A stretch of 64,000 bases of DNA from Lacibacter sp. H375 (GCF_037892425.1 NZ_JBBKTT010000001.1:4464001-4528000); one strand, 5' to 3'. Positions 53,037-61,698 are shown, counted from the stretch's first letter. The notes: generated by a model from the sequence alone, not told the origin. Numbers and translations are program-made.

Positions 53037-55124
53037 ATGAATCGGTCGGTTTACATCATCACACCATCTAACCAAAGCGGAAAATCCATCATCAGCCTGG
53101 GGCTTATGCAAATGTTGCAGCGCACCACTCCACGGGTTGCTTTTTTTAAACCTGTGATTGAAGACAAAGAAGAAAAGGATAATCACATCGATGCTGTTCT
53201 TTCACACTTTAAAATTCCGATGGAATATGAAGAAGCCTATGCTTTTTCACGAAGTGAACTGAATGAGCTCCGCAACCAGGGACGCATTAACTATGTGTAT
53301 GATGAGATCATTGAAAAATACAAGAAGCTGGAAGAGCGGTTTGATTTTGTATTGGTGGAAGGCAGCGATTTTAATGAAGAAACTTCTGTATTTGAAGTAG
53401 ACTTTAATGCATCACTGGCTACATCGCTTGGTATGCCGGCATTACTTGTTATCAAAGATAATTTTGATTCTGTTGATGAACTGGTAGAACATGTGCAGTT
53501 ACAACTGCATTCCTTCGTTGCAAAAAATATCAAGATCATTGGCGTGTTTGTGAGCCGCTGCACCAAAGATGTAACGGTGGCGGAAAAGGCGCTGAAAGCA
53601 AGATTGCCGAAAGAGTTAATCGTGGCGCTTATTCCCAACAGTGAGGAGTTAGGACATCCTACCATGAAAGAAATTGCCGATGAATTGAAAGCGCATGTGT
53701 TGTTTGGCAGTGATAAGCTGGATGCAATTGCACGTAATTCAATCATTGGTGGTATGCAGCTGGCAAATTATCTCAACCGCATTTCACCGGATTGTGTAGC
53801 TGTAATGCCTGGCGACAGATCGGATCTTGTTATTGGTACCATGCTGGCAAACATGTCGCCTAATTATCCCCGTGTTGCAGGCATTGTTCTTACAGGTGGT
53901 TTTTTACCCGAACGTTCTGTTGTAAATCTCATGGATGGAACACAACAAACACTTCCTGTATTGGCAGTTAGTACAGGCACATTTGAAACTGCTTCACGTA
54001 TTGCCAACATACAACCGAAAATTTATGCTGGCAACGAATACAAAATAAGACTGGCCATTGATGTTTTTGAATCGGCTGTTGACACAGATGCGTTGAGTGA
54101 AAAAATCAACTCTGTAAAATCGGAAGCCATTACACCCATTATGTTCCAGCACAATTTACTGGCAAAGGCGAAAAAAGCACAAACGCATATTGTGTTACCG
54201 GAAAGCGAAGATGAACGGATTTTAAAAGCCGCATCACGTTTGGCAAAAGATAAAATTGGTTACCTCACGTTATTGGGTAAAGCAGATGAAGTAAAAGCGA
54301 GAGTAAAGGATCTTGGTTTGTATTGGGATGATGAACGCATTCAGATCGTTGACCCGATGACGAGTAACAAGTATGAAGATTATTATACAACCCTGTACGA
54401 ACTGCGTAAGGCAAAGGGTATGGAAATAACTTCTGCTGCAGATCTCATGACAGATCCATCCTATTACGGAACAATGATGGTGTATAAAGGTGATGCCGAT
54501 GGTATGGTTTCAGGTGCAGCACATACAACAGCACATACCATTAAACCGGCCTTGCAGTTTGTGAAAACAAGAAAAGGTTTTAATACCGTGTCATCTGTTT
54601 TCTTTATGTTATTGCCCGACAGAGTTGTGTTGTATGGCGATTGTGCGATTGTTCCAAATCCTACTGCGGAACAGTTGGCAGAGATCGCTATATCATCAGC
54701 CGATTCAGCCACAACATTTGGTATTGAAACAGCAAGAGTGGCGATGCTATCCTATTCATCAGGCACATCGGGCACCGGTGAAGAAGTTGAGAAAGTGCGT
54801 TCAGCAACAGCTATTGTAAAACAACGTCGTCCGGATATTCTGGTGGAAGGACCAATTCAATACGATGCAGCAGTTGATCCTGTCGTGGGCCGTAGTAAAA
54901 TGCCCGGATCGGAAGTGGCAGGACAAGCCAACGTACTCATCTTCCCCGATCTCAACACAGGTAACAATACCTACAAAGCAGTGCAACGTGAAACAGGCGC
55001 ATTGGCCGTTGGACCAATGTTACAGGGTTTAAACAAACCGATCAACGACTTAAGCCGTGGTGCTACCATTGACGACATTTATAACACAGTAGTGATTACA
55101 GCTATTCAATCAACGAACAAATAA
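53037..55124 (+). CDS. pta: phosphate acetyltransferase
   Basis: This 695-residue enzyme converts acetyl-CoA and phosphate to acetyl phosphate. The N-terminal region is a dethiobiotin-synthetase-like P-loop domain (YIITPSNQSGKSIISLGLMQ with NQSGKS), then a DRTGG domain (about 215-330), then the PTA_PTB catalytic domain from about 370, with HIVLPESEDERILKAASRLA, 'MVSGAAHTTAHTIKPALQFV' and 'SYSSGTSGTGEEVEKVRSAT' as hallmarks. Its length is near that of the E. coli enzyme (714). Only 3 nt separate it from ackA, so the two form the pathway for acetate overflow and assimilation. Confidence 0.97.
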   Translation: MNRSVYIITPSNQSGKSIISLGLMQMLQRTTPRVAFFKPVIEDKEEKDNHIDAVLSHFKIPMEYEEAYAFSRSELNELRNQGRINYVYDEIIEKYKKLEERFDFVLVEGSDFNEETSVFEVDFNASLATSLGMPALLVIKDNFDSVDELVEHVQLQLHSFVAKNIKIIGVFVSRCTKDVTVAEKALKARLPKELIVALIPNSEELGHPTMKEIADELKAHVLFGSDKLDAIARNSIIGGMQLANYLNRISPDCVAVMPGDRSDLVIGTMLANMSPNYPRVAGIVLTGGFLPERSVVNLMDGTQQTLPVLAVSTGTFETASRIANIQPKIYAGNEYKIRLAIDVFESAVDTDALSEKINSVKSEAITPIMFQHNLLAKAKKAQTHIVLPESEDERILKAASRLAKDKIGYLTLLGKADEVKARVKDLGLYWDDERIQIVDPMTSNKYEDYYTTLYELRKAKGMEITSAADLMTDPSYYGTMMVYKGDADGMVSGAAHTTAHTIKPALQFVKTRKGFNTVSSVFFMLLPDRVVLYGDCAIVPNPTAEQLAEIAISSADSATTFGIETARVAMLSYSSGTSGTGEEVEKVRSATAIVKQRRPDILVEGPIQYDAAVDPVVGRSKMPGSEVAGQANVLIFPDLNTGNNTYKAVQRETGALAVGPMLQGLNKPINDLSRGATIDDIYNTVVITAIQSTNK

Positions 55125-55127
55125 GCT

Positions 55128-56339
55128 ATGCAGATATTAGTGATCAATGCCGGTAGTTCATCTATGAAATACCAGCTGATAGAAACAGAGGATAAAACCG
55201 TTTTAGCCAAAGGACTTGCAGAACGGATTGGTATTGCAGGGAGCAGGGTAAAACATCAGTTCACTAAAAACGGAACAACTGGTGAAAAAGTTGTTGAGCA
55301 AGATCTTCCCGACCATAACGTTGCGTTTGAAATAATTACACAACTGTTGACCGATAAGGAGGATGCAGTTATTCCATCACCTGAAACAATTAAAGCTGTC
55401 GGGCATCGCATTGTACATGGTGGTGAAAAATTTTCCGACACACAAGTGATCACTGAAGAAGTAAAAGACACCATTCGTGCATTGATCCCATTGGCACCTT
55501 TACACAACCCTGCCAATTTAATTGGCGTGGAAGCTGCTGAAAAATTCTTTCCGAAAGCTGTGCAGGTGGCAGTGTTCGATACAGCTTTTCATCAAACACT
55601 TCCTGAGCATGCATTCCGTTATGCCATTCCTGAAAAATTTTATATAGAAGATAAAATACGGGTGTATGGTTTTCATGGTACCAGCCATAAGTATGTGTAC
55701 AACGAAGCGAAAAAGTTTTTACACAATGATAAGTTGAAAGCTATTACCATTCATCTCGGCAATGGCAGCAGCATGGCGGCTATTGATGAGAACGGGCATA
55801 GTGTTGATACAAGTCTTGGCTTTGGTCCACTGTGTGGTCTTGTAATGGGCACACGTAGCGGCGATATTGATCCATCAGTCATTTTCCATATGATCGAGCA
55901 ATTGAACATGCCTTTGGAAAAAATAAAAAATGTGCTGAATAAAGAAAGCGGAATGCTCGGACTTGCAGGCAGCAGCGATGCACGGGATGTCGCTGCAAAA
56001 TATAATACCGGCGACGGTAATGCTAAACTCACGTTTGAGCTGTATGGTTATCGCATCCGCAAATACATCGGTGCCTACATGGCCGCACTCAACGGTGTAG
56101 ATGCATTGATCTTTACTGCAGGGCTTGGTGAAAACTCTGTACTCACACGCAGCTATGCATGTAAAAACCTTCAAAACTTAGGCATCGAGTTGGATGACCA
56201 ATTAAATGTTGAAAACAACCATGCATCTACACCGGTTGAAATACAAACTGCCGCAAGCAAAGTGAAAATATTGATCGTGCCTACCAATGAAGAATGGCAG
56301 ATAGCAAAAGAAGTATCAGAGTTAGTGACGAGGTCTTAG
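55128..56339 (+). CDS. ackA: acetate kinase
   Basis: This 403-residue ASKHA-fold kinase begins MQILVINAGSSSMKYQLIET, the standard phosphate-1 motif. Further motifs: GHRIVHGGEKFSD, VFDTAFHQTLPEHAF, YGFHGTSHKYV, 'AITIHLGNGSSMAAIDENGH', 'DTSLGFGPLCGLVMGTRSGD' and 'LIFTAGLGENS'. It transfers phosphate from acetyl phosphate to ADP (or the reverse). It is in the cytoplasm. With pta it forms a two-gene operon. Length normal. Confidence 0.97.
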   Translation: MQILVINAGSSSMKYQLIETEDKTVLAKGLAERIGIAGSRVKHQFTKNGTTGEKVVEQDLPDHNVAFEIITQLLTDKEDAVIPSPETIKAVGHRIVHGGEKFSDTQVITEEVKDTIRALIPLAPLHNPANLIGVEAAEKFFPKAVQVAVFDTAFHQTLPEHAFRYAIPEKFYIEDKIRVYGFHGTSHKYVYNEAKKFLHNDKLKAITIHLGNGSSMAAIDENGHSVDTSLGFGPLCGLVMGTRSGDIDPSVIFHMIEQLNMPLEKIKNVLNKESGMLGLAGSSDARDVAAKYNTGDGNAKLTFELYGYRIRKYIGAYMAALNGVDALIFTAGLGENSVLTRSYACKNLQNLGIELDDQLNVENNHASTPVEIQTAASKVKILIVPTNEEWQIAKEVSELVTRS

Positions 56340-56394
56340 ACGTTGACAATCGTTTACATAACACCCTATACTTTCCAGCTTTCTTCAAAAATGT

Positions 56395-56565
56395 CTATTT
56401 CCTGCTGCCTTTCAGAATATCTTCAATCTTACCCGGCATATATAAGGCAAAATAATCAACATAGATATAGAGAAACATCAAACCCGCCCACAGTGCAGCA
56501 AGCTTCAGTTTCAAATTTGCTTTCATGACTTCCGGTGAATTTTGTAGCATGTTTTGTGTAGACAT
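56395..56565 (-). CDS. short single-helix membrane protein (possibly truncated)
   Basis: ATG 56565 to TAG 56395 encodes 56 residues: a polar start MSTQNMLQNSPEVMKANLKL, then one hydrophobic stretch LAALWAGLMFLYIYVDYFAL, then YMPGKIEDILKGSRK. The pattern K-L-x-A-L-W plus Y-x-D/Y is like the first helix of small multi-helix (DUF6326-like) membrane proteins, which are normally about twice as long. It begins 10 nt after the stop of the gene at 56576 and ends just before ackA, so it may be a truncated relic of a second gene in that operon. Confidence 0.5.
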   Translation of the reverse strand: MSTQNMLQNSPEVMKANLKLKLAALWAGLMFLYIYVDYFALYMPGKIEDILKGSRK

Positions 56566-56575
56566 AAATAATCAG

Positions 56576-57202
56576 CTAAAAATTAAATCCGAAGTGAAAT
56601 CCCGGTTCTCCGAAAACTAACTTTGACCACTTATCATCCAACTGCTTAAATCCTTCAGGTAATTTTGTATGATAAGCACGATGGGTAATTGCAATGGATG
56701 GTTGAATAAAAAACCGGTCTTTAAAAAGTTTGATGTGATAACCGGCCCGGTAAGTATTGAAAACCTGAAACCCATTGTCAATTTTTTTGCCCGCATCATT
56801 CATAAACGTTTGCCAGGTAGGCATTACATTCAGTTCGGCATATAAACCTTTCCAAAAAAACCGTTGGTAAGCTACAGACACGCCATACTCACGAACATAG
56901 CCCGGAAACTTTTCTTCCGCCTTTCCATATGATTTGTTGAAGAATGGATGAATGCCGTTGGGCCATGCATATTTCCAGGTTTTTGGCTCTATTGTAATTA
57001 CATCTTTACCTGTAATACGATAACCAAAATTAAGTTGAACGAAGTTTGGAGGATTTGTAGAAGATAAATTTCCCAATAGAAATAATGTGCTGCCAACAAA
57101 CCACTTTTTGTAGGTGCTGTCTGTTTCTGCATATTGTGCTTTGAGTTGTGGAGTACTGATCATCATCAACACGAAACCAATGAATAAAACTTTCTTTTGC
57201 AT
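56576..57202 (-). CDS. hypothetical outer-membrane protein
   Basis: This 208-residue protein has a signal peptide (MQKKVLFIGFVLMMISTPQL, then KAQ). The mature part has alternating beta strands ('WFVGSTLFLLGNLSSTNPPN', 'FVQLNFGYRITGKDVITIEP', 'YGVSVAYQRFFWKGLYAELN', 'FIQPSIAITHRAYH', ending GFHFGFNF with a C-terminal Phe), the pattern of a small outer-membrane barrel. The Crp-type regulator gene 83 nt upstream on the same strand may control it. Confidence 0.85.
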   Translation of the reverse strand: MQKKVLFIGFVLMMISTPQLKAQYAETDSTYKKWFVGSTLFLLGNLSSTNPPNFVQLNFGYRITGKDVITIEPKTWKYAWPNGIHPFFNKSYGKAEEKFPGYVREYGVSVAYQRFFWKGLYAELNVMPTWQTFMNDAGKKIDNGFQVFNTYRAGYHIKLFKDRFFIQPSIAITHRAYHTKLPEGFKQLDDKWSKLVFGEPGFHFGFNF

Positions 57203-57285
57203 ATCTTTTTATTGATGTTAAACGATACTGCAAAGAAAGTTTGGCAATACATTTCTAAACGTTCACTTAAGTTAAGAAATGGATG

Positions 57286-57864
57286 TCAGCTCTTTTTTTC
57301 AAGAATTCTTGCTCTCAGCCTGCTTAATGATTGTGGCTTAATGCCTAAATAACTCGCTAACTGGTGTTGTGGAACACGCTGAATAAGGTCTGGTTTTTTT
57401 TGCAATAAGTTCAGGTAGCGTTCTTCAGGAGAAGAAGTCTTAAACTCGTCAAAGTCTATACGTTGTTTAGCTAACAATTCTTCCGACATTAATCTGCACA
57501 TGATTTCAAACTTTGGAAATTTACTGTTTATTTCCAGTTCCATATCAGAATTTGAAACGGTAAGAATAGTGTCTTCTATACAACTTACATAATATTCCGA
57601 CGGCGTTTTGTTTATCACACAAGGTGGTGTAAACGCTTCCATTTCTGTGTAGAAAGCGGTTGTTTTTTCTTCGCCGTCTATGATGTAATACGTGCGGATA
57701 CAGCCTTTTAAAACAAAGTAACTTTCTTTCGAATGCTGTCCTTCTTTGAGTAAAACAGTCCCTTTCTTTACTGAGTGAAACAGGTCTAACGATAGCAATG
57801 CGTTTTTTTCATCCTCTGTCAGGGTTACGTAGTTTGAGATAAAGTCAAATAGTATATTTTCCAT
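57286..57864 (-). CDS. Crp/Fnr-family transcriptional regulator
   Basis: This 192-residue regulator has an N-terminal cyclic-nucleotide-binding-like beta roll (SVKKGTVLLKEGQHSKESYF, VLKGCIRTYYI) and a C-terminal helix-turn-helix ('RVPQHQLASYLGIKPQSLSR', then LRARI). It lacks a cysteine cluster for an iron-sulphur sensor. The typical target in Bacteroidota is an adjacent transporter or hypothetical gene; here the outer-membrane gene 56576 is next. DNA-binding in the cytoplasm. Confidence 0.92.
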   Translation of the reverse strand: MENILFDFISNYVTLTEDEKNALLSLDLFHSVKKGTVLLKEGQHSKESYFVLKGCIRTYYIIDGEEKTTAFYTEMEAFTPPCVINKTPSEYYVSCIEDTILTVSNSDMELEINSKFPKFEIMCRLMSEELLAKQRIDFDEFKTSSPEERYLNLLQKKPDLIQRVPQHQLASYLGIKPQSLSRLRARILEKKS

Positions 57865-58055
57865 TGTTTTTGTTGTTACTGTCGGTTACACTTGCTTATT
57901 ATAACAGAAGCCGATTAAAAAAGAAGCTGAAGTTAACAACTAAACGCCAAATGGAATCCGGTCAAACCTGATGTTAATTGCAAGTAGTACAACCGCTGAT
58001 TGCTTTTCCGTTTACAGGCCTTACGGCAAATCTTTCCTGGCAGCAGTTTTTCAAA

Positions 58056-59045
58056 TTATTCTACAATAAGTTTTTGTTGCTCCACTATAAAATCGAATGA
58101 AAGTTCTTCCAGTTTTTTTCCATTTACAACAGCATCCCATGGCCCGTGTCCTCTGTTTACAAGCGTGTGTAATTTATACGCAGCTCCTGTTGATGTGTAT
58201 ATATCCCGCAATTCAATTGCATTGGTATATTTTACTGTAGAATCTGCTGTACCATGGGCAATCATAATAGGAGCATCTGAACGGTCAAAACGCTGATAGC
58301 CATAAATACTATTTACTGCAGTAACTGCAACACCGCTGCCCCAGAAATCTAATATCGTTTTTACGGTGTAAGTCTTATTCAAATTGGTAGTTGTCAAGGT
58401 CGGGTCTATATTTAAAGATATTTCGTTTGTAAAATCTGTTGTATTTGTTATTCCCAGCGTTGTAGCGATAACTGCACCAGCCGAACCTCCTCCCACTGTG
58501 ATGTAATTTGTATCAATATTGTAATTGTCTGCATTTGCTATCAGCCACCTGACCGCAGCCTTTGCATCCCGATGTGCCGGATACATAGCTATGAATTGCG
58601 ATTGGTCAACAGCTGCTACACTACTTTGTGCATATTGAATCCATTGTGCAGGTACGGTACCTTTATCTCCCAGTAACCGATAGTTTATCGAAAAAGCTAC
58701 CCAACCTCTGGCGGCAAAGTAATTCGCAAGATTTACAATGTTAACATCAGTTTTATTCCCGCCAACAAATCCTCCTCCGTGAATCAATAATATGGCCGGT
58801 TTCTTTTTTGTATTGTTTGCAGGTTTATAAACGTCTAATGTTAGATCCATCGTTGAATAAGACGGACTGTTTAATGTTTGATGGCTGAGTCCCTGACAAT
58901 ACTTGACGTTTTGTTCAACGATTACAGTATATGTTGCTGATGATTTAACGGATACAGGATTCGAAACCTGCGTGTCTGGACGTTTTTCTTTTTTACAAGA
59001 CGATATAACAGTCAGTAACAGTAATACTCTTATCAAATGGTTCAT
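58056..59045 (-). CDS. lipoprotein alpha/beta hydrolase (carboxylesterase-like)
   Basis: From ATG 59045 (329 residues; a longer open frame to 59207 overlaps the next gene and lacks a signal) the N-terminus is a lipoprotein signal (MNHLIRVLLLLTVISSCKKE). The carboxylesterase/HSL-like core has LLIHGGGFVGGNKTDV (oxyanion HGGG), nucleophile GGGSAGA, and Asp-His near the end (MIAHGTADSTVKY, 'VNRGHGPWDAVV'). It hydrolyses an ester. It is probably anchored at the outer membrane or periplasm. The N-terminus of the mature part has a low-complexity linker. Confidence 0.9.
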   Translation of the reverse strand: MNHLIRVLLLLTVISSCKKEKRPDTQVSNPVSVKSSATYTVIVEQNVKYCQGLSHQTLNSPSYSTMDLTLDVYKPANNTKKKPAILLIHGGGFVGGNKTDVNIVNLANYFAARGWVAFSINYRLLGDKGTVPAQWIQYAQSSVAAVDQSQFIAMYPAHRDAKAAVRWLIANADNYNIDTNYITVGGGSAGAVIATTLGITNTTDFTNEISLNIDPTLTTTNLNKTYTVKTILDFWGSGVAVTAVNSIYGYQRFDRSDAPIMIAHGTADSTVKYTNAIELRDIYTSTGAAYKLHTLVNRGHGPWDAVVNGKKLEELSFDFIVEQQKLIVE

Positions 59046-59194
59046 GCTCTTTACTTTGAAGTAGTTAGACCTTTTGAATGACAAAAGGTTTAACAAATTA
59101 CTGTAACCCAGATATATCTGCTGTGATACCCAACATCTTTTAAAACGCAAAGACTGAGCACAACTTTCATAAAAAACAAGGTAAGCAACAGTTT

Positions 59195-59896
59195 TTAGTC
59201 CCACCAAAAGTATAGACGTTTTGTTCTTTTCATTTCGTCTGCAAGAGCCTGAACAGTCTCTGTTCCCTGGTCAACAACGTCTGGGCATACTTTATAAACT
59301 TCTTTAGCAAACTGTGTCCAGTTTTTGGGTTCATTATGAATAATAAACTCACACCAGTCGCCTGATGCACCAATGAGTTCAATAGAATATTTTTTGTCAA
59401 AGGTCTTAATGATTGAAATTAAGCTGTCATTTGTAATGTCCCAGTTAATACCATCTGTTGCAAGTTGTTTGAGAACCGTGTACTTATCTGTTGTTTTAAG
59501 AATACCAATATTGTCGGGCTTATTGCCTATGTTAAAATTGTTCTCTAAAAGAAAAACACTGTATCCCTTTTCTTTAAACCTGTCCTTTAACGAGAATACT
59601 AAGTCATAAGATTTTGAATTTGTTTCTTTAACAACAAGCCCTTGTAAAAATATTGGGTCTGTTTCAATTTCTCCGTCCTTAGTGATCAATTTTCCCAAAG
59701 AATAATGAAACGGTTCAATTTTGTTCGTATTAAATTGCCGGAGGTCTTTAATGATAGTTGTGTCTAACTGTAAAGTGTCACAAATAGTTTTTTCGTCAGT
59801 TGTCAACAAGTAGCTTTTTTCGACCGGTTGTGATTTGCAGGCAATAGTAATTGTCAAAACGATCGCAAGGAAAAAATAGGAAACTTTTGGAGTCAT
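59195..59896 (-). CDS. DUF4253-domain lipoprotein
   Basis: This 233-residue protein has a lipoprotein signal (MTPKVSYFFLAIVLTITIACKS, lipobox I-A-C, first 22 residues). The C-terminal about 100 residues match the DUF4253 pattern: SGDWCEFIIHNEPKNWTQFA, 'KEVYKVCPDVVDQGTETVQA', then LADEMKRTKRLYFWWD, ending at the canonical W-W-D. The function is unknown. It is AT-rich, and its start lies only about 23 nt from the palindromic element at 59919, so it may belong to an acquired segment. Confidence 0.85.
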   Translation of the reverse strand: MTPKVSYFFLAIVLTITIACKSQPVEKSYLLTTDEKTICDTLQLDTTIIKDLRQFNTNKIEPFHYSLGKLITKDGEIETDPIFLQGLVVKETNSKSYDLVFSLKDRFKEKGYSVFLLENNFNIGNKPDNIGILKTTDKYTVLKQLATDGINWDITNDSLISIIKTFDKKYSIELIGASGDWCEFIIHNEPKNWTQFAKEVYKVCPDVVDQGTETVQALADEMKRTKRLYFWWD

Positions 59897-59918
59897 TAAG
59901 GTTTTTTTAAAAATTGTA

Positions 59919-60121
59919 GCTAACGTTCAGGCATTTGTGCTGTTGGGGACTTCATCTATTCGTCGCCCCCGGCGACGGCTGCCGAACATTGATATTAAAG
60001 ATAAAATTTTATTTTGTTGCTTAATAGTAAATGTCAAGCCGGGACAAAAAGCTGAACAGTGTTACTGCTGTTGAACGACGCTTTGCGTCGCACCCCAATA
60101 GCACAAATGCAGCTGTTGGGC
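59919..60121. repeat. palindromic element with attC-like arms
   Basis: Left arm GCATTTGTGCTGTTGGGG (59931-59948) is inverted as CCCCAATAGCACAAATGC (60093-60110), 17 of 18 matching. The element is bounded by GCTAACG on the left and GTTGGGC (60115-60121) on the right, like the RYYYAAC...GTTRRRY boxes of integron attC sites. Two internal hairpins are perfect: CGTCGCC-CCC-GGCGACG (59961-59977) and CGACGC-TTT-GCGTCG (60076-60090). It is longer than typical attC (up to about 140 bp) and no integrase is present. Confidence 0.65.
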
Positions 60122-60141
60122 GTAAGTGCTACTAAACATCA

Positions 60142-60639
60142 TTATTTAAAATCAAATTGGATAAAACTAAATTCTGGATCACTGAGCTTGTAAGAATTAT
60201 TGTCTTCAGAATATTCAAATTCTTTCTCTTTATTTTTTGTCAACCATTTTGGATGTCGAGTTTTTATTATTTCAATGTCAGGGTTTGTTGATTTGAAAGC
60301 AAAAGCTGTTGATTCGTCATATGGTTCGTTATGAATTATTGGTGCTCCGAACAGGGCTTCTAATTCACTTAATTTGATTTTTAAGTCAAAAACAATTGCA
60401 TTAATTTTCTCGGGCTTATCATAAACGATTTCAAAACTCTCAAATCTACGGTCGGTTGATTTTATTTTTCTACGGTACAAGTATGGCTTTTCAGTGTGAT
60501 AATTATCGTCGCTCGAAAAATGCTTTGTCAAAGATTCTAAAGTTGTATTCTTTTGAATTTATTTTTCAAAGTTTTTCAAATATTCACTTGTTGAAAGTCT
60601 GTTGTTCGTAATTGTATGGTTTAGCAAAAAGTCAGTCAT
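60142..60639 (-). pseudogene. hypothetical gene interrupted by one in-frame stop
   Basis: Reading on the minus strand from ATG 60639 gives 26 residues (MTDFLLNHTITNNRLSTSEY, then LKNFEK), a TAA at codon 27, and then continues in the same frame for 138 more residues (IQKNTTLESLTKHFSSDDNY...) to the stop at 60142. The downstream part alone has no ATG nearby, only TTG at 60531. A CAA-to-TAA change would explain it (EKQIQKN). The product was probably a 165-residue protein of unknown function, with 'VFDLKIKLSELEALFGAPII'. The gene is enclosed by 11-bp inverted repeats. Confidence 0.65.
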
Positions 60640-60690
60640 CAAAAATGATTCGTTTCAAATTAAGGTGCTCAACTCAGAGGTTCTCAAGCA

Positions 60691-60720
60691 TTACGCCCAA
60701 CGCTTGTATTTGCGCTATTA
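60691..60720. repeat. second attC-like arm (half-site)
   Basis: TTACGCCCAAC (60691-60701) is the exact inverse of GTTGGGCGTAA (60115-60125), and the following GCTTGTATTTGCGCTATT resembles the arm at 60093-60110. No second arm was found to its right. The rest of the 261-nt gap (60640-60900) has one small hairpin (GCAAACG...CGTTTGC, 60820-60842) and no gene. Confidence 0.6.
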
Positions 60721-60900
60721 TACGCAACATCTCCCAATAAACAAAGCTTGTGAATCAATTATTTAGTGTTCGCCTTTTTGTATTGTAGTTGCGCAATTGC
60801 ATTTTTCATACAACCGTGTGCAAACGTTTCATAAGCGTTTGCTCATAGTTATAAATGTGCTGTCATTCTTTTCCTGCTTTAGCAATGTTCAACTATTCCC

Positions 60901-61605
60901 TCACACCCATCTTGCATCCACTACCCCTGCCGGTAAAAACGCAGCCCTCTTCTCCGGCACTCCATCAGCCAGTGTATAGCGCATAGCCGCTGCCGTTACC
61001 ACTAAGCTGCCTGCTGTTAACGGGAGTTCTAACAACATCTGCTGTGCGGGCTGCAACACATGGGTATAAGGCAATTGCAGTTGTGCCAATACCCCACCCC
61101 TGTATTCCCGTTGCGCAAGACCGCAGGCTGCAGCAGCAAACAGGAGTTCCACACTTACTGTTGCAGAAGGTGCGGTAATATTTTGCGTGGGTACAAAGGC
61201 AGGCATATCCAGCACAAGCCCGTTGCTGTTTGCTGTAACGGCAAGGGGTATGCGCAAACGTTCGGCCAGTGTTGTTTCGGTGCTGAAACAAAACCCGTTA
61301 ATAAAGGGCAGGTTTTCCTGCGGCGGCAAATCCTGTACCACTGCCTGCCCCAGCCATTTGGCAATGACACCTGAAAAACGGCTCTGCATGTGTTTATCTT
61401 TCGGGTTGGGCAGCAGCTCCTGCCAGTAACTGCGCAGAATGCGGCCCGCTGCAGCGGCCACACCAAAATTGCGGCTGCGGCTTTGCATGGCTTCTGTTTG
61501 ATGCACCTGTGCAGGCAGTCTCCGGGCAACATAACTGTCGCCCAGCTGGTAAAACAGCACATTGTTCAAACGTCCTTTCAGAAATGCAGCGATCTGTTTG
61601 GCCAT
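60901..61605 (-). CDS. conserved hypothetical protein, GC-rich
   Basis: This 234-residue protein begins MAKQIAAFLKGRLNNVLFYQ, then LGDSYVARRLPAQVHQT and 'AMQSRSRNFGVAAAAGRILR'. This N-terminal pattern (K-G-x-L-x-N-V-x-F-Y-x-x-G-x-x-Y-V-A-R) recurs in several Bacteroidota proteins of unknown function. The rest is Ala/Leu/Val-rich and beta-like. There is no signal peptide. The local GC content is clearly higher than in the flanks, which creates several long shadow frames. Function not recognised. Confidence 0.8.
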   Translation of the reverse strand: MAKQIAAFLKGRLNNVLFYQLGDSYVARRLPAQVHQTEAMQSRSRNFGVAAAAGRILRSYWQELLPNPKDKHMQSRFSGVIAKWLGQAVVQDLPPQENLPFINGFCFSTETTLAERLRIPLAVTANSNGLVLDMPAFVPTQNITAPSATVSVELLFAAAACGLAQREYRGGVLAQLQLPYTHVLQPAQQMLLELPLTAGSLVVTAAAMRYTLADGVPEKRAAFLPAGVVDARWV

Positions 61606-61658
61606 AGGCGCTTGTTCAGGCGTTGGTGGTTCTGTTGTTGGGTACTGCTTCGCAGCAA

Positions 61659-61698
61659 CTGCGTTGTTTCTGCGTCAACTGACGTAGAAACAACGCAG
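61659..61698. repeat. 18-bp-stem hairpin upstream of the GC-rich gene
   Basis: CTGCGTTGTTTCTGCGTC pairs with GACGTAGAAACAACGCAG across an AACT loop, one mismatch in 18. A smaller palindrome TGCTTCGCAGCA lies 6 nt to its left. No T tract follows. The whole 370-nt gap 61606-61975 shows no other gene; the structure could be a regulatory or mobile remnant. Confidence 0.65.

Noticed and set aside
59919-60720. Functional integron
   Set aside because: No tyrosine recombinase or attI-like site is visible in the window; left core box has a mismatch and the second site lacks a partner arm, so only 'attC-like' is claimed.
61060-61562. Long frames opposite or across the GC-rich gene
   Set aside because: High GC produces several overlapping open frames; only the 60901-61605 frame has family-like sequence.
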